Shown one piece after another: positions 1 to 8,599 of a stretch of DNA of 37,716 nt. This stretch comes from Planctomycetaceae bacterium. Its GTDB lineage: Bacteria > Planctomycetota > Planctomycetia > Pirellulales > Pirellulaceae. A program made the position numbers and the translations under genes. The stretch's first letter is position 1, and each line of letters starts with the position of its first letter. Location of the stretch: contig PBCP01000108.1 of assembly GCA_002717145.1 (NCBI GenBank), positions 1-37,716 of the forward strand, read 5' to 3'. A model generated the notes under the pieces. That model worked only from the letters and a program-made list of their open reading frames with translations, was not told where the DNA came from and made no database searches.

Positions 1-768
1 CGCAATCAGTTGTTCCACGAATCAGCACATGCAGATGTGATGATTAATACGGTTACGGCGATCACAGGTAAGGAAATGATTCCTCAACCGCAAAAGGTAG
101 CGCGACTTTGGTTTCCAAAGTACACTGCGCATACAACGCCGATTCATCAGGATTTTGTTCATTTCCAGGGTACCTATGACAACCTAACGTGCTGGGCACC
201 GGTCGGTGACTGTCCTATTGAATTGGGTGGCCTGGCTGTGCTGAAGGGTTCCCATAAGGTTGGTAAAGTGCTTGAGCATCATTTTTCGCTTGGTGCTGGA
301 GGGCTTATGATTAACGGGCAGGATTATGAAACCCTCGGGCTTTCTTGGCATTCAACCGACTACAAGATCGGAGATACACTGATTTTTCCAGCCCTGACGA
401 TACATATGGCGTTGCCGAACGTAACAGAAGATCGGTTACGTGTTTCATTAGACAATCGATATCAGGCCGTATCAGATCCGATAGCGGAGCACATGACTGA
501 GCCGCACCTGTCTAGCATGAGCCCGTTTTCATGGGATGAAACTTATGAGAACTGGGATTCGACTGAGTTCCAATATTACTGGAAAGATAGCGATCTGGAG
601 GTAATACCAAAGGATTGGTCCTTTTCAAATAAAGGGTTTGAAGAAGCCTGCGAGCTAGCGAGCCAAGGAAGTCTCGAGGCCCGCCATCACCTCGCACGGC
701 TTGCTAAGCGAGCTAGCGGTACGGATCAGGGGCAACGGGCGCGTTCCATTCTTGGGGAACTAGACTAG
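1..768 (+). CDS. Phytanoyl-CoA dioxygenase (PhyH) family protein, 5' truncated
   Basis: The frame is open to the first base of the window, so the true start lies upstream; the TTG at base 10 is not a convincing start. The visible part shows the Fe(II)/2-oxoglutarate dioxygenase core: an HxD motif ('HQD', His codon 145-147), the distal His in 'IHMALP' about 85 residues later, and an Arg in 'DRLRVSLDNRY' that would bind 2-oxoglutarate. The segment 'GGLAVLKGSHKVG' is typical of PhyH proteins. Family members hydroxylate varied small molecules or lipids with O2 and 2-oxoglutarate; the substrate cannot be read here. The C-terminal 50 residues are Ala/Arg-rich and may be an accessory tail. No partner gene is visible because the upstream side is cut off. 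Confidence 0.85.
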   Translation, partial: RNQLFHESAHADVMINTVTAITGKEMIPQPQKVARLWFPKYTAHTTPIHQDFVHFQGTYDNLTCWAPVGDCPIELGGLAVLKGSHKVGKVLEHHFSLGAGGLMINGQDYETLGLSWHSTDYKIGDTLIFPALTIHMALPNVTEDRLRVSLDNRYQAVSDPIAEHMTEPHLSSMSPFSWDETYENWDSTEFQYYWKDSDLEVIPKDWSFSNKGFEEACELASQGSLEARHHLARLAKRASGTDQGQRARSILGELD

Positions 769-786
769 CTCCCGATTCGGAGCTTT
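767..786 (+). terminator. Possible weak hairpin terminator after the PhyH gene
   Basis: AGCTCC (767-772) pairs perfectly with GGAGCT (779-784) around a six-base loop, and the stem overlaps the stop codon at 766-768. Only three T residues follow, so this is a weak candidate for intrinsic termination. Confidence 0.3.
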
Positions 787-866
787 GACAGGTTAGAACT
801 CTCAACAAGTGCTTGCAATACGGTCAACTATTCTTGGTGTTTACCGATGCTGAGCGCAATTGTCAG

Positions 867-1571
867 TTATTTGATTACTTTGAGTTGGATGTCTTTAAAT
901 TCAACCACCATGCCGGGATCGTGAAGCTGTAATTGAATCATACCCTTATCTAATCGCTTATCAATGGGGAGCAATTCGGTGAATTCCGAGGAAAGCTTGT
1001 TGTTGATAAAAAGCTTGAAGTAATTGTCGATAGCGATAATGTGAACTTGATTCCACCCGTTGGCATGAAGGTCGTCGGCTGTGAGTGCATTCGGGATCAT
1101 CTTAATCTGTGGCGTATCGTCTTTGTTGATGACCAGGCTGTCTCCGCGAAAACACCGATGCTCGCGACGTCCAGGCGTATGAAAATCCCAGGCTCCCATT
1201 ACATTCCCTCCGATCCCTTTGTGACCTAAATCGGCATGATAACTTTTGAAATCTCGCTTCCCTGTCTCATCAGCAACGGCCCGGATACTTACACCACTGT
1301 TTCCCTTACCCGGAAAGCGATAACTAAATTTCATTTCCAAGTCGGCAACGTTCTTGTTTTTAGCATAAGTCAGATATCCGCGACCTTTGTCCCCAGTGCC
1401 AACGAGAATGCCATCTTTTACCTCCCAGGCATTTTCAGCACCCTTGGTCGGTACCCAGCCGGAGAGAGTTTTTCCATCAAAAATTCGTTCGAAGTCAGGG
1501 TCGTCACAACGGGCGGGATTAAATTGGGCGGACGAAAATAGAAATATGGCAATAATGAGTAGGTGTTTCAT
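867..1571 (-). CDS. Secreted DUF1080 (3-keto-disaccharide hydrolase-like) protein
   Basis: A 234-residue protein. The ATG at 1571 is chosen because it begins a clear Sec signal peptide ('MKHLLIIAIFLFSSAQ'); the longer frame up to 1733 adds 54 residues without signal character. The mature protein begins with 'FERIFDGKTLSGW', the hallmark opening of DUF1080, a concanavalin/LamG-like beta-sandwich. The end, 'GMIQLQLHDPGMVVEFKDIQLK', matches the usual DUF1080 close. This family is massively expanded in Planctomycetes and some members hydrolyse 3-keto-disaccharides; the specific substrate is unknown. It lies downstream of a Gfo/Idh/MocA gene on the same strand but is separated by a strong terminator, so it is probably transcribed alone. 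Confidence 0.85.
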   Translation of the reverse strand: MKHLLIIAIFLFSSAQFNPARCDDPDFERIFDGKTLSGWVPTKGAENAWEVKDGILVGTGDKGRGYLTYAKNKNVADLEMKFSYRFPGKGNSGVSIRAVADETGKRDFKSYHADLGHKGIGGNVMGAWDFHTPGRREHRCFRGDSLVINKDDTPQIKMIPNALTADDLHANGWNQVHIIAIDNYFKLFINNKLSSEFTELLPIDKRLDKGMIQLQLHDPGMVVEFKDIQLKVIK

Positions 1572-1916
1572 GCTGCGTTGGAAGCTTTGAAAAGAAATGA
1601 GTAGAGGTGTCGAATATGAGGCAACGGTAATGAGGCTGCGTAAAACCTGTTTTGATGACTTGACGCGCAGATCAGTGGGGCGATAAAGGCGTCCGGGATT
1701 GGTGTAAGTTAAACCACTATAGCTGATTACCAAAGGTGAAATAAAACTGCATTGAATTCATGTAGACCAATGTTTTACCAGAACTGGCAATGCATCGCGA
1801 GTAAATTCAATCCCGCGAAAGGCCGATGAACTTAGAGAGGTCCATATGTTGAGGACCGCAATTAGGATCAACCGTTGCAAAATATTAATTAACCGAGTGA
1901 AGGTCTTTAAAAAACG

Positions 1917-1954
1917 AAAAAGGGTCAAACGCGATTGCGGATGACCCTTTTTTT
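1917..1954. terminator. Bidirectional rho-independent terminator
   Basis: AAAAAGGGTCA (1917-1927) and TGACCCTTTTT (1942-1952) form an 11-bp perfect stem with a 14-base loop. It is followed by T-tracts in both directions. It sits 20 bases beyond the stop of the minus-strand Gfo/Idh/MocA gene (1974), which it most likely terminates. Confidence 0.85.
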
Positions 1955-1973
1955 GCAACGATCTATGAACCGG

Positions 1974-3287
1974 CTATATTTCTTCCACTTCCCAACCTTT
2001 TGCAAATTCGGAGTTTATGTACTGGGCAGCATTATCATTGCCACTCGCCTTCATCGCTTCTGCATTCCATTCAAATCCCCCACCGGCGCGGAATGCTGCA
2101 TTAGCAAGTAATACGGCCTCGGACAGTGCTCCTGAATAAGTGACGAAATCACATGTCGACCGCGGGCCTCCTTTGCAGGCCTGAATCCATTCGTTATAGA
2201 AACCGGGCGACTTCGCAATGGACTGTGGTGGCGCTTGAGGGGTGCTTCCATCCTTCAATTTGGCTTTGTATCCATCAAAGCCGGCAGATATAGTCCCCTT
2301 CTCTCCTACAAACAATGTGTTCCCATATTTGGTTGCATTAAACTTGGCGAAGACGTTATCAAGTGAGCCGTGCCACCAATGGAGCGTGACGGCGTCGTGC
2401 CCGTTTTCCGCTGCGTACTCTAGCCGCGTTTTCATTGATTTTGGAGTTCGTTGGGAATCGATTTCATTGGCGGATGGCACTACATCAAGGTCCACTCGAC
2501 GTGGGTATTTAAGTCCTAGTGCCCAGTAAGGAATGTCGAGAATATGACAACCCCAGTTGCCCGTTTCTCCGGTGCCGTAATCCCACCAGAATCGCCATTT
2601 ATAGGGCACATAATCAGGTGCGTATTTACGATGAGCAACAGGCCCCTGCCAAAGCTTCCAGTCCAAATGGCTTGGGATTGTAGGAAATTCTGATGGCATA
2701 GCAGGCATGCCTCTTGAGCCACCGATGGCGCAGTAAACTTCTTTGATATCCCCAATCATCCCAGACTGAACAGCCTCGACGGCGCGAGCCATACCGGCAT
2801 TGGCATGTCGTTGATTGCCTAGTTGCGTCGCCACATCCATTTTCTTTGCGATTCGTGTGAGCTGACGTATTTCCCACGCGGAGTGAGCAAGGGGTTTTTC
2901 ACAATAGACATGCTTTCCCTCAAGCATTGCCTGTCGTGCGGGATGGAAGTGGGTATGATCGGGAGTACTGATGACGACGGCATCTATTTGGTTGCCGAGT
3001 TTATCAAACATGACACGGTAATCTTTAAATTTGCCAGCCTTGTTAAATTCCTGATAACGTTTTCCCGCCTTAGATTCGTCCACATCACACATCGCTATGA
3101 TGTTTTGCCCGGAGACACCGCCGACGTTCGCAGAACCACGACCACCAACGCCGATACAGGCGATGTTTAACTTTTCGTTGGCAGAACGCGCACTTGCATC
3201 GTGTGTAGCCCCGCCTAACCAGACACCCCCAGTAACGAGTGCGGACGTCTTAACAAAGTTTCGGCGGGATATATCTTTTTTAATCAT
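1974..3287 (-). CDS. Tat-exported Gfo/Idh/MocA family oxidoreductase
   Basis: A 437-residue protein. The N-terminus carries a twin-arginine signal ('SRRNFVKTS', Arg at about residues 8-9) and a hydrophobic, Gly/Ala-rich segment. A Rossmann fingerprint 'GVGGRG' follows at about residues 46-51, and the family's 'EKPLAH' motif lies near 130-135. ATG 3287 is preferred over an in-frame GTG at 3299; neither has a good Shine-Dalgarno site. Secreted members with this layout are common in Planctomycetes and are thought to oxidise or reduce sugars or related polyols with a tightly held NAD(P). The substrate is unknown. It is monocistronic by context: a terminator follows at 1917-1954 and a divergent gene starts at 3559. 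Confidence 0.9.
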   Translation of the reverse strand: MIKKDISRRNFVKTSALVTGGVWLGGATHDASARSANEKLNIACIGVGGRGSANVGGVSGQNIIAMCDVDESKAGKRYQEFNKAGKFKDYRVMFDKLGNQIDAVVISTPDHTHFHPARQAMLEGKHVYCEKPLAHSAWEIRQLTRIAKKMDVATQLGNQRHANAGMARAVEAVQSGMIGDIKEVYCAIGGSRGMPAMPSEFPTIPSHLDWKLWQGPVAHRKYAPDYVPYKWRFWWDYGTGETGNWGCHILDIPYWALGLKYPRRVDLDVVPSANEIDSQRTPKSMKTRLEYAAENGHDAVTLHWWHGSLDNVFAKFNATKYGNTLFVGEKGTISAGFDGYKAKLKDGSTPQAPPQSIAKSPGFYNEWIQACKGGPRSTCDFVTYSGALSEAVLLANAAFRAGGGFEWNAEAMKASGNDNAAQYINSEFAKGWEVEEI

Positions 3288-3342
3288 TCTTAGACTCACA
3301 AGCTAATCAATCGTAATTTGGGAAAACTTAATTTGATGTTTG

Positions 3343-3357
3343 GTTCATTATATGAAC
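3343..3357. promoter_or_regulatory. Palindrome upstream of the Gfo/Idh/MocA gene
   Basis: GTTCAT-TAT-ATGAAC is a perfect 6-bp inverted repeat with a 3-base spacer, 56-70 bases upstream of ATG 3287. Its position suits an operator or promoter element. It is short and AT-rich enough that chance is a real alternative. Confidence 0.25.
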
Positions 3358-3558
3358 AGTTGCATTATCACGCCATTTCATATCTTAGTCTTGCCAACTT
3401 TGAAGTCCTTTATGAGGCGGGCGGTTAGTGAGTCGTTTTTTGGATGGCTAATGTAGAATGATAGAGGTGGGGACGTACCCAAAGTGCTGACGACTGTCGG
3501 GGTTGGATCCCTCAAGGAAACTTCTCCTGAAGCAGATTCATAGTAAGGACAATTTACG

Positions 3559-4629
3559 ATGCCTAGGACACGCAAGCCTACGCGATATCCAGAGATTATT
3601 GTGGCAGGGACACCCCGGGAGATGGGGCGCCAGATCGGTGAGCAGGCTGGTGAATTAGTGAGACGGTTTTGCGAAATTGCCCTTGAAAGCGCTAATCGAA
3701 TGGCGAGCGTGCCCCCTGACCTGGCGCAATATGTGTCTTCTCAATCCATGGTGTATGCTCGAAAATACGCTCCGCACTTGATGGAGGAATTCGAAGGAAT
3801 CGCGGAAAGCTCGGGAGTTAGTTTATTGGACCTCATGTTTGCACAGGTTAGAAATCAGTTTAGTGATGAGCAGGAGGCGGCTTGCACCTCGGTGTCCGCC
3901 GCACCTGGCTTCACTAAAACCGGACATCACCTGTTAGCGCAAACGTGGGATGCGGATCCAGCGCTCGATGAAGTCACCATTGTCTTGACGCGTAAGCCAG
4001 AGGGATTGCCTCCATATATTAGCGTCGGCCAAGCAGGACTGATTGGATATATGGGGCTTAATGGTTCTGGTATTGGATGTTGCGTAAATACGTTACCCGC
4101 TCCATCACGAGGAATTGGCGTGCCGCATTACTTTTCGTTGCGTCGAATTTTCGAGCAATCTCGCTTGCAGCAGGTTGTGAGTGTTCTTGAAGATGCCTAC
4201 CGTGCAATCCCAGTCAATATCATGCTTACATCCGAACAGGGGCCGGCTAATATCGAGGCAACACCAGAGCAGCTTTACGTGCTTAAGGATTCACGATATC
4301 TGGTACATACAAATCATTGTTTACATGAGGAATTGACGAGGTTTAACGACGATTATGACGAGTTATGTCAGTCATATTCCCGGTTGCCAAGGATGCATTC
4401 GTTGATCAATCAGCAAGAGGGCTTGTTGACTGTCCGTTCTATCGCCGAAATGTTTCAGGATCATGATAATTTCCCTGGCTCAATTTGCCGACATGCTAAT
4501 CCGGACGACCGTAAGCATGGGTTTATTGAAACCGTGTTTGCTATTATTGTTGATGCAGAAGCACGGGCTATGTACGTTTCACGGGGGGCACCCTGCTCCG
4601 CTCCGTTTGAGCGTTATATGCTAGAGTGA
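3559..4629 (+). CDS. C45 family autoproteolytic acyltransferase/hydrolase (AAT-like)
   Basis: A 356-residue protein related to acyl-CoA:6-aminopenicillanic-acid acyltransferases (peptidase family C45, Ntn-hydrolase fold). The early 'GTPREMGRQIGEQAGE' segment is typical of the family. The probable nucleophile is Cys109 in 'ACTSVSA', exposed when the precursor cleaves itself before that residue; 'LLAQTWD' and 'NGSGIGCCVNTL' follow as expected. AAGGA at 3543-3547 lies about 11 bases before ATG 3559 and supports the start. No signal peptide is visible. Known relatives form or cleave amide bonds; bacterial homologues are mostly uncharacterised. It has no co-directional neighbour close enough for an operon. 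Confidence 0.85.
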   Translation: MPRTRKPTRYPEIIVAGTPREMGRQIGEQAGELVRRFCEIALESANRMASVPPDLAQYVSSQSMVYARKYAPHLMEEFEGIAESSGVSLLDLMFAQVRNQFSDEQEAACTSVSAAPGFTKTGHHLLAQTWDADPALDEVTIVLTRKPEGLPPYISVGQAGLIGYMGLNGSGIGCCVNTLPAPSRGIGVPHYFSLRRIFEQSRLQQVVSVLEDAYRAIPVNIMLTSEQGPANIEATPEQLYVLKDSRYLVHTNHCLHEELTRFNDDYDELCQSYSRLPRMHSLINQQEGLLTVRSIAEMFQDHDNFPGSICRHANPDDRKHGFIETVFAIIVDAEARAMYVSRGAPCSAPFERYMLE

Positions 4630-4737
4630 GTCGCACGCAAGTTGTGATTGGCAGGCACAGCTGCACGTAGTCAAAAACAGTCGCTTTAGACGAAAAGTAA
4701 AATTAGTTGTCCACGGAATAAAATTATAGAATGTAAC

Positions 4738-4743
4738 TATAAT
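4738..4743 (+). promoter_or_regulatory. Possible -10 element (TATAAT)
   Basis: A consensus TATAAT lies 72 bases upstream of the chosen start of the propeller/cytochrome gene. No acceptable -35 hexamer sits 16-18 bases upstream (TTGTCC at 4707-4712 is too far), so this is tentative. Confidence 0.25.
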
Positions 4744-4815
4744 ACATACGTTCCTCCAGACTCTGCATTTAAAGTTAGTAATCGATTGGTTTTGAGAGTA
4801 AAAAGCAGTTTCAAC

Positions 4816-7560
4816 ATGATGTACAACAAACTATCGTTCGCGTCTCTAGTTCTGTCTGTTTATACTGTTTCGGCTTTTTGCCATGCTGCATTAGGAGTAG
4901 AGATCCAACACTCCTCGCACATGAGTCCTCACTCAAAACCGATTGTGCTCTTAAACAAACACGTGTTCGTCGTGAATACACCTGCTGATAGTGTCGACGT
5001 TATCAATGTTAAAACGAACAAAGTGGTTCGCCGCATTAATGTAGGAATCGATCCGGTTGGATTGGCGGCACGTCCGGATGGGAAGCAGTTATGGGTGGCA
5101 AACCATATTTCAGATACCGTGAGCGTCATCGATACGGATGCCCGTAGCGCAACCTACCTTCAAATCATTGGTACGGTACAGGAAATTGACGAGTCAACGA
5201 AATCAACGCGATTTGACGAACCCGTCGGTATTGCCTTCGCCTCGGACGAAAAAGCGTACGTAGCATTGTCAGCCGAAAATCAAATTGCGGTGATCGATGT
5301 AGCGACGCTGCGAGTCAGTAAACGGATTACAATTAACGCGCAGGACCCTCGTGCGATCACTGTGCGTAATGGCTATCTCTATGTCGTTCCCTTTGAATCG
5401 AATAACCAAACACAATTATCGGGCGGGACTCCTCCGCTCGACGGAAAACTCAAAACGTTTGACGCCTGGGAGCATTCCATCCGCCACAACAATGTACTGT
5501 CGATAGGGCATGTAGTGGATGTGGTGCGGCATCCGCAAGTACCAGACCGTGACCTATATGTCTTTAGCACCGAAAATGAGAAATTGGTGAAGGTGGTCGA
5601 AAATGTTGGCACATTGCTTTATGGAATGACAGTGGACTCTCAAGGGAACGTGTTTGTGGCCCAAGCCAATGCAAGGAATGATGCTAATGGAAAAACCGGG
5701 ACCCAAAAACACGGGCTAAAGGAATTGGAGAACCGGGCATTTCTAAATCAAATAACAAAAGTGGATCTAAACGCAGAAAAGATTGAGCCGCAATGGTTTG
5801 AACTGGAGCCCCTTCCTCCTGAACATCCGTCTCCCGAAATGGCATTAGCGACTCCTTTTGCTATCCAAGTCTGTGGCGATGACTCTACCTTAATCGCAAG
5901 TGCTGCTAGTTCCGATGTAGTATTTACTCAGGACGCAAAAACGGGTGAAGTGTTGGGCAGGGTTAAGGTTGGTGCAGTACCGCGAGGAATTGCACTGGCG
6001 GATTCGTCGGACGGCAAACCAGAAGCTGCTTGGGTATTAAATGCTGTCGGCAATACCGTTTCATTCGTTGATTTGTCCGATATTAAAAAACCTACCGTAA
6101 TTCACTCGATACCTTTGGAAGATCCGACGGACCCCGTGGTTAAGCGTGGAAGGATGATGTTCAATACGGCGGCGGCGTCGACGACAGGCACCTTTTCTTG
6201 TGCCAGTTGCCATCCTGACGGGCATACCGACCAATTGCTTTGGGTATTAAATACTCCGATAGTCACTGGAGGAAATCAGATTATGCCTCGTTCCACAATG
6301 CCTATTCGAGGTCTTCGTGATACAGAACCTTACCATTGGGACGGCATACCGGGAGATCCCTACGGAGGGAATAACAGTTCCAGTATTCACAAATCAGTGG
6401 AGCCCAACAGTGACGTCAGCGATCCGGTAACGAGCGCTCGAAATCTCATTGATGGTGGGCTGGCAAACACGATGATGACCGTTGGGCATGATGCAGAAAA
6501 TGATCAGGGACAGCCTGGTGAGCTGTCAGGTGCAGAGCGGGATGCCATGGCCAAATTTCTTCTGAGTATTGCCTATCCGCCGGCGCAGCGCCGACCCTAC
6601 AACAATGAGGTGACCGCACGTGCACGCGAGGGGTTTGAGTTGTTTCATGTACATGGAGATTTGCAGCCGCGGCAGAATGTGTGCGGAGATTGCCATCGCA
6701 TGCCCTTTCTCGTTAGTACCAATACACCTGGTACAGGAATGGATGCGCCGACTTGGCGAGGTGCCTATGACCGTTGGTTGATTTTGCCGCAGGGGCGACT
6801 TAATATTATCGACTTTCCGTTTTATCGGAATATTGCGGAACGAGGGGCTCCCGAACGAGACGTTTGGCGAATGTCCTGGGGCGGGCGCGAACGGTTCGAC
6901 CCTGTTTGGGATATGGTTTTACAGCAAAGTAATGGTTACCCCGGCGGTTACGCCCGTCAAATTACAATGAATCGTTCTTCCATTGATAACACCCTGACAG
7001 CAAAATTACTCCAGGCGTTGGAGCAATCTGCTGACGAAGGCGCGATCGTTCTGCAAGGTCACGGAAGATGGATTCAGAATAGGCGAGCTTCTGATGTTCA
7101 ACTTGAGTTCAGAGATGGGTTGTACCATTCTGAACCGGGGATGCCCTCGGGTTTGACGCGTGAGTACTTGCTAAAAGCGGCATCCGTTGGTGAGTTCGTC
7201 GGGACCTTTACGGCTCATATCGGGGTGCATTTTAACGTCAATACTCCTCAGCCTGCCGTTTGGACATTAGGCGCCATCGAATCGCAGCGTGGGCGGCAAC
7301 GCTTCCCAGTATTAAATCGGGAACGCGCACAGATGGCAGTCAGTGTACGTCATGTAGAAACTGGGGCAGGCTTATACGTTGATGGCAGGAAAGTGCCGGG
7401 GGACATCGCTATCAAAAATGGTGTCGCGAGAATCGAGCTTGCGTCCGTCCCTGCTCCGGGTATGCACCTGCTTCAACTTCAAAATCCGGATGGTCTCTTT
7501 AGTAACGACTTTATTTTTTACGTTTCGGACGGCGAGCGACGCGCGTCGAGTGGCGAATAG
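4816..7560 (+). CDS. Secreted YVTN beta-propeller/di-heme cytochrome c fusion
   Basis: About 914 residues from ATG 4816; the frame also opens at a TTG (4786), but the signal peptide ('FASLVLSVYTVSAFCHA') starts after the tandem ATGs 4816/4819. The N-terminal half is a YVTN-type beta-propeller ('DVINVKTNKVVRRINVGIDP', 'WVANHISDTVSVID'). The second half has two c-type heme motifs, CASCH (Cys about residue 462) and CGDCH (about 623), spaced as in MauG/cytochrome c peroxidase-like proteins. A roughly 170-residue C-terminal region resembles a carbohydrate-binding or Ig-like beta-sandwich. It should be an exported electron-transfer or peroxidase-like protein, with the propeller giving substrate or partner binding. 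The gene stands alone on the plus strand. Confidence 0.8.
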   Translation: MMYNKLSFASLVLSVYTVSAFCHAALGVEIQHSSHMSPHSKPIVLLNKHVFVVNTPADSVDVINVKTNKVVRRINVGIDPVGLAARPDGKQLWVANHISDTVSVIDTDARSATYLQIIGTVQEIDESTKSTRFDEPVGIAFASDEKAYVALSAENQIAVIDVATLRVSKRITINAQDPRAITVRNGYLYVVPFESNNQTQLSGGTPPLDGKLKTFDAWEHSIRHNNVLSIGHVVDVVRHPQVPDRDLYVFSTENEKLVKVVENVGTLLYGMTVDSQGNVFVAQANARNDANGKTGTQKHGLKELENRAFLNQITKVDLNAEKIEPQWFELEPLPPEHPSPEMALATPFAIQVCGDDSTLIASAASSDVVFTQDAKTGEVLGRVKVGAVPRGIALADSSDGKPEAAWVLNAVGNTVSFVDLSDIKKPTVIHSIPLEDPTDPVVKRGRMMFNTAAASTTGTFSCASCHPDGHTDQLLWVLNTPIVTGGNQIMPRSTMPIRGLRDTEPYHWDGIPGDPYGGNNSSSIHKSVEPNSDVSDPVTSARNLIDGGLANTMMTVGHDAENDQGQPGELSGAERDAMAKFLLSIAYPPAQRRPYNNEVTARAREGFELFHVHGDLQPRQNVCGDCHRMPFLVSTNTPGTGMDAPTWRGAYDRWLILPQGRLNIIDFPFYRNIAERGAPERDVWRMSWGGRERFDPVWDMVLQQSNGYPGGYARQITMNRSSIDNTLTAKLLQALEQSADEGAIVLQGHGRWIQNRRASDVQLEFRDGLYHSEPGMPSGLTREYLLKAASVGEFVGTFTAHIGVHFNVNTPQPAVWTLGAIESQRGRQRFPVLNRERAQMAVSVRHVETGAGLYVDGRKVPGDIAIKNGVARIELASVPAPGMHLLQLQNPDGLFSNDFIFYVSDGERRASSGE

Positions 7561-7590
7561 TAAGAGCGGTTAATCGGGCGTAAGTTTCAG

Positions 7591-8562
7591 TCATGGGGAA
7601 TCGGACTGTATGGTTGGGACACTCACAGACTCGATCACTCCGTTTGCCCCCGTAATCACGAGTTGGTATTTGGCTGGCCCGCGTTCCGTATCATAGCACC
7701 ATCCAGTCTTGAGTTGGCGTGAGCCGACAGTCTCAACATTGATGGCATCAATGATGTAAAGCTGACCATTATCGCATGCTGCTGCGAGGATGTTCTCGCC
7801 CACCCAATTAATGGATTGTGGTTTTGCTGGCAGCTTGATGAAACGCACCATCCTGCCGATCGTCGGTTGCCAGAAACGTATGGTACGGTCCTCACTGGCC
7901 GACGCTACTATTGGCAGCCCTTCTTTGGGAATTTGTGACGCTACGTCCAGCACTGGATGGATATGTTGATTGAGACTGCGAACAAGTGAATAGTCGTCGA
8001 GACTCCAGATGCGGAGACTATTGTCTAGTCCGGCTGAAATCAATAATCTTGATGGTTTGATTAAGGCCATTGAAGTGATGCCGTTGGAATGACCACCTAA
8101 TACATGTGTGACGGTTAGTGAGTTTGCATCCAGAATTCGCACGTTTGTATCGAGTCCACCGGTGGCAATTTGGGAATCGCTGACCCAGATTGCCGTCAAC
8201 AATGAATCACCGGCAATGGTCAAGGTTTCAAGAGGAACTAATCGTGGCCAGCTATATCCTCCAAGAAATGCGGATTCGGAAGGCCGTCCGCCGCAAACCA
8301 GCAGTCTCTTTCCGTCGGGCGAAAAGCTAAGTGCGTGTAGATTGCTGGTTGGTAATTCCTTGTTTTTTGCGTGTTTGACAATCGTAAAGACTGATTGATT
8401 CGATGAAGACGCCTTTGCCTTCACCACGGAGAGTCCTTTTTGAGAAACGAAGACATAGGACTCACCTTTCGGGCTGATAGCAATATCAGTAATGGGAACC
8501 TGTGCTGTTGAAGAACTGGTAACAAACAGAATGGCCGCGAGAGAGCTTGCCAGAATATTCAT
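7591..8562 (-). CDS. Secreted WD40-repeat protein
   Basis: A 323-residue protein from ATG 8562, which begins a signal peptide ('MNILASSLAAILFVTSSSTA'); an in-frame GTG at 8586 would only lengthen the n-region. WD40 blades are visible: 'GGHSNGITSMA', 'SAGLDNSLRIWSL', 'SASEDRTIRFWQ'. The total length suits a single seven-bladed propeller. It is the last gene of the minus-strand operon running from 13246, starting 37 bases after the DUF1501 stop. In Planctomycetes such proteins often accompany PSCyt/DUF1501 genes; a scaffold or recognition role for an exported complex is inference. Confidence 0.8.
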   Translation of the reverse strand: MNILASSLAAILFVTSSSTAQVPITDIAISPKGESYVFVSQKGLSVVKAKASSSNQSVFTIVKHAKNKELPTSNLHALSFSPDGKRLLVCGGRPSESAFLGGYSWPRLVPLETLTIAGDSLLTAIWVSDSQIATGGLDTNVRILDANSLTVTHVLGGHSNGITSMALIKPSRLLISAGLDNSLRIWSLDDYSLVRSLNQHIHPVLDVASQIPKEGLPIVASASEDRTIRFWQPTIGRMVRFIKLPAKPQSINWVGENILAAACDNGQLYIIDAINVETVGSRQLKTGWCYDTERGPAKYQLVITGANGVIESVSVPTIQSDSP

Positions 8563-8599
8563 ACGTTTGATGGATGCAATTGACACCAGTAAAAAACGC

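Noticed and set aside
1758..1958. 66-codon minus-strand frame downstream of the Gfo/Idh/MocA gene
   Set aside because: It runs through the terminator hairpin and shows no family motif or ribosome-binding site.
3378..3575. 65-codon minus-strand frame overlapping the start of the C45 gene
   Set aside because: No recognisable motif, no start signal, and it overlaps a well-supported gene.
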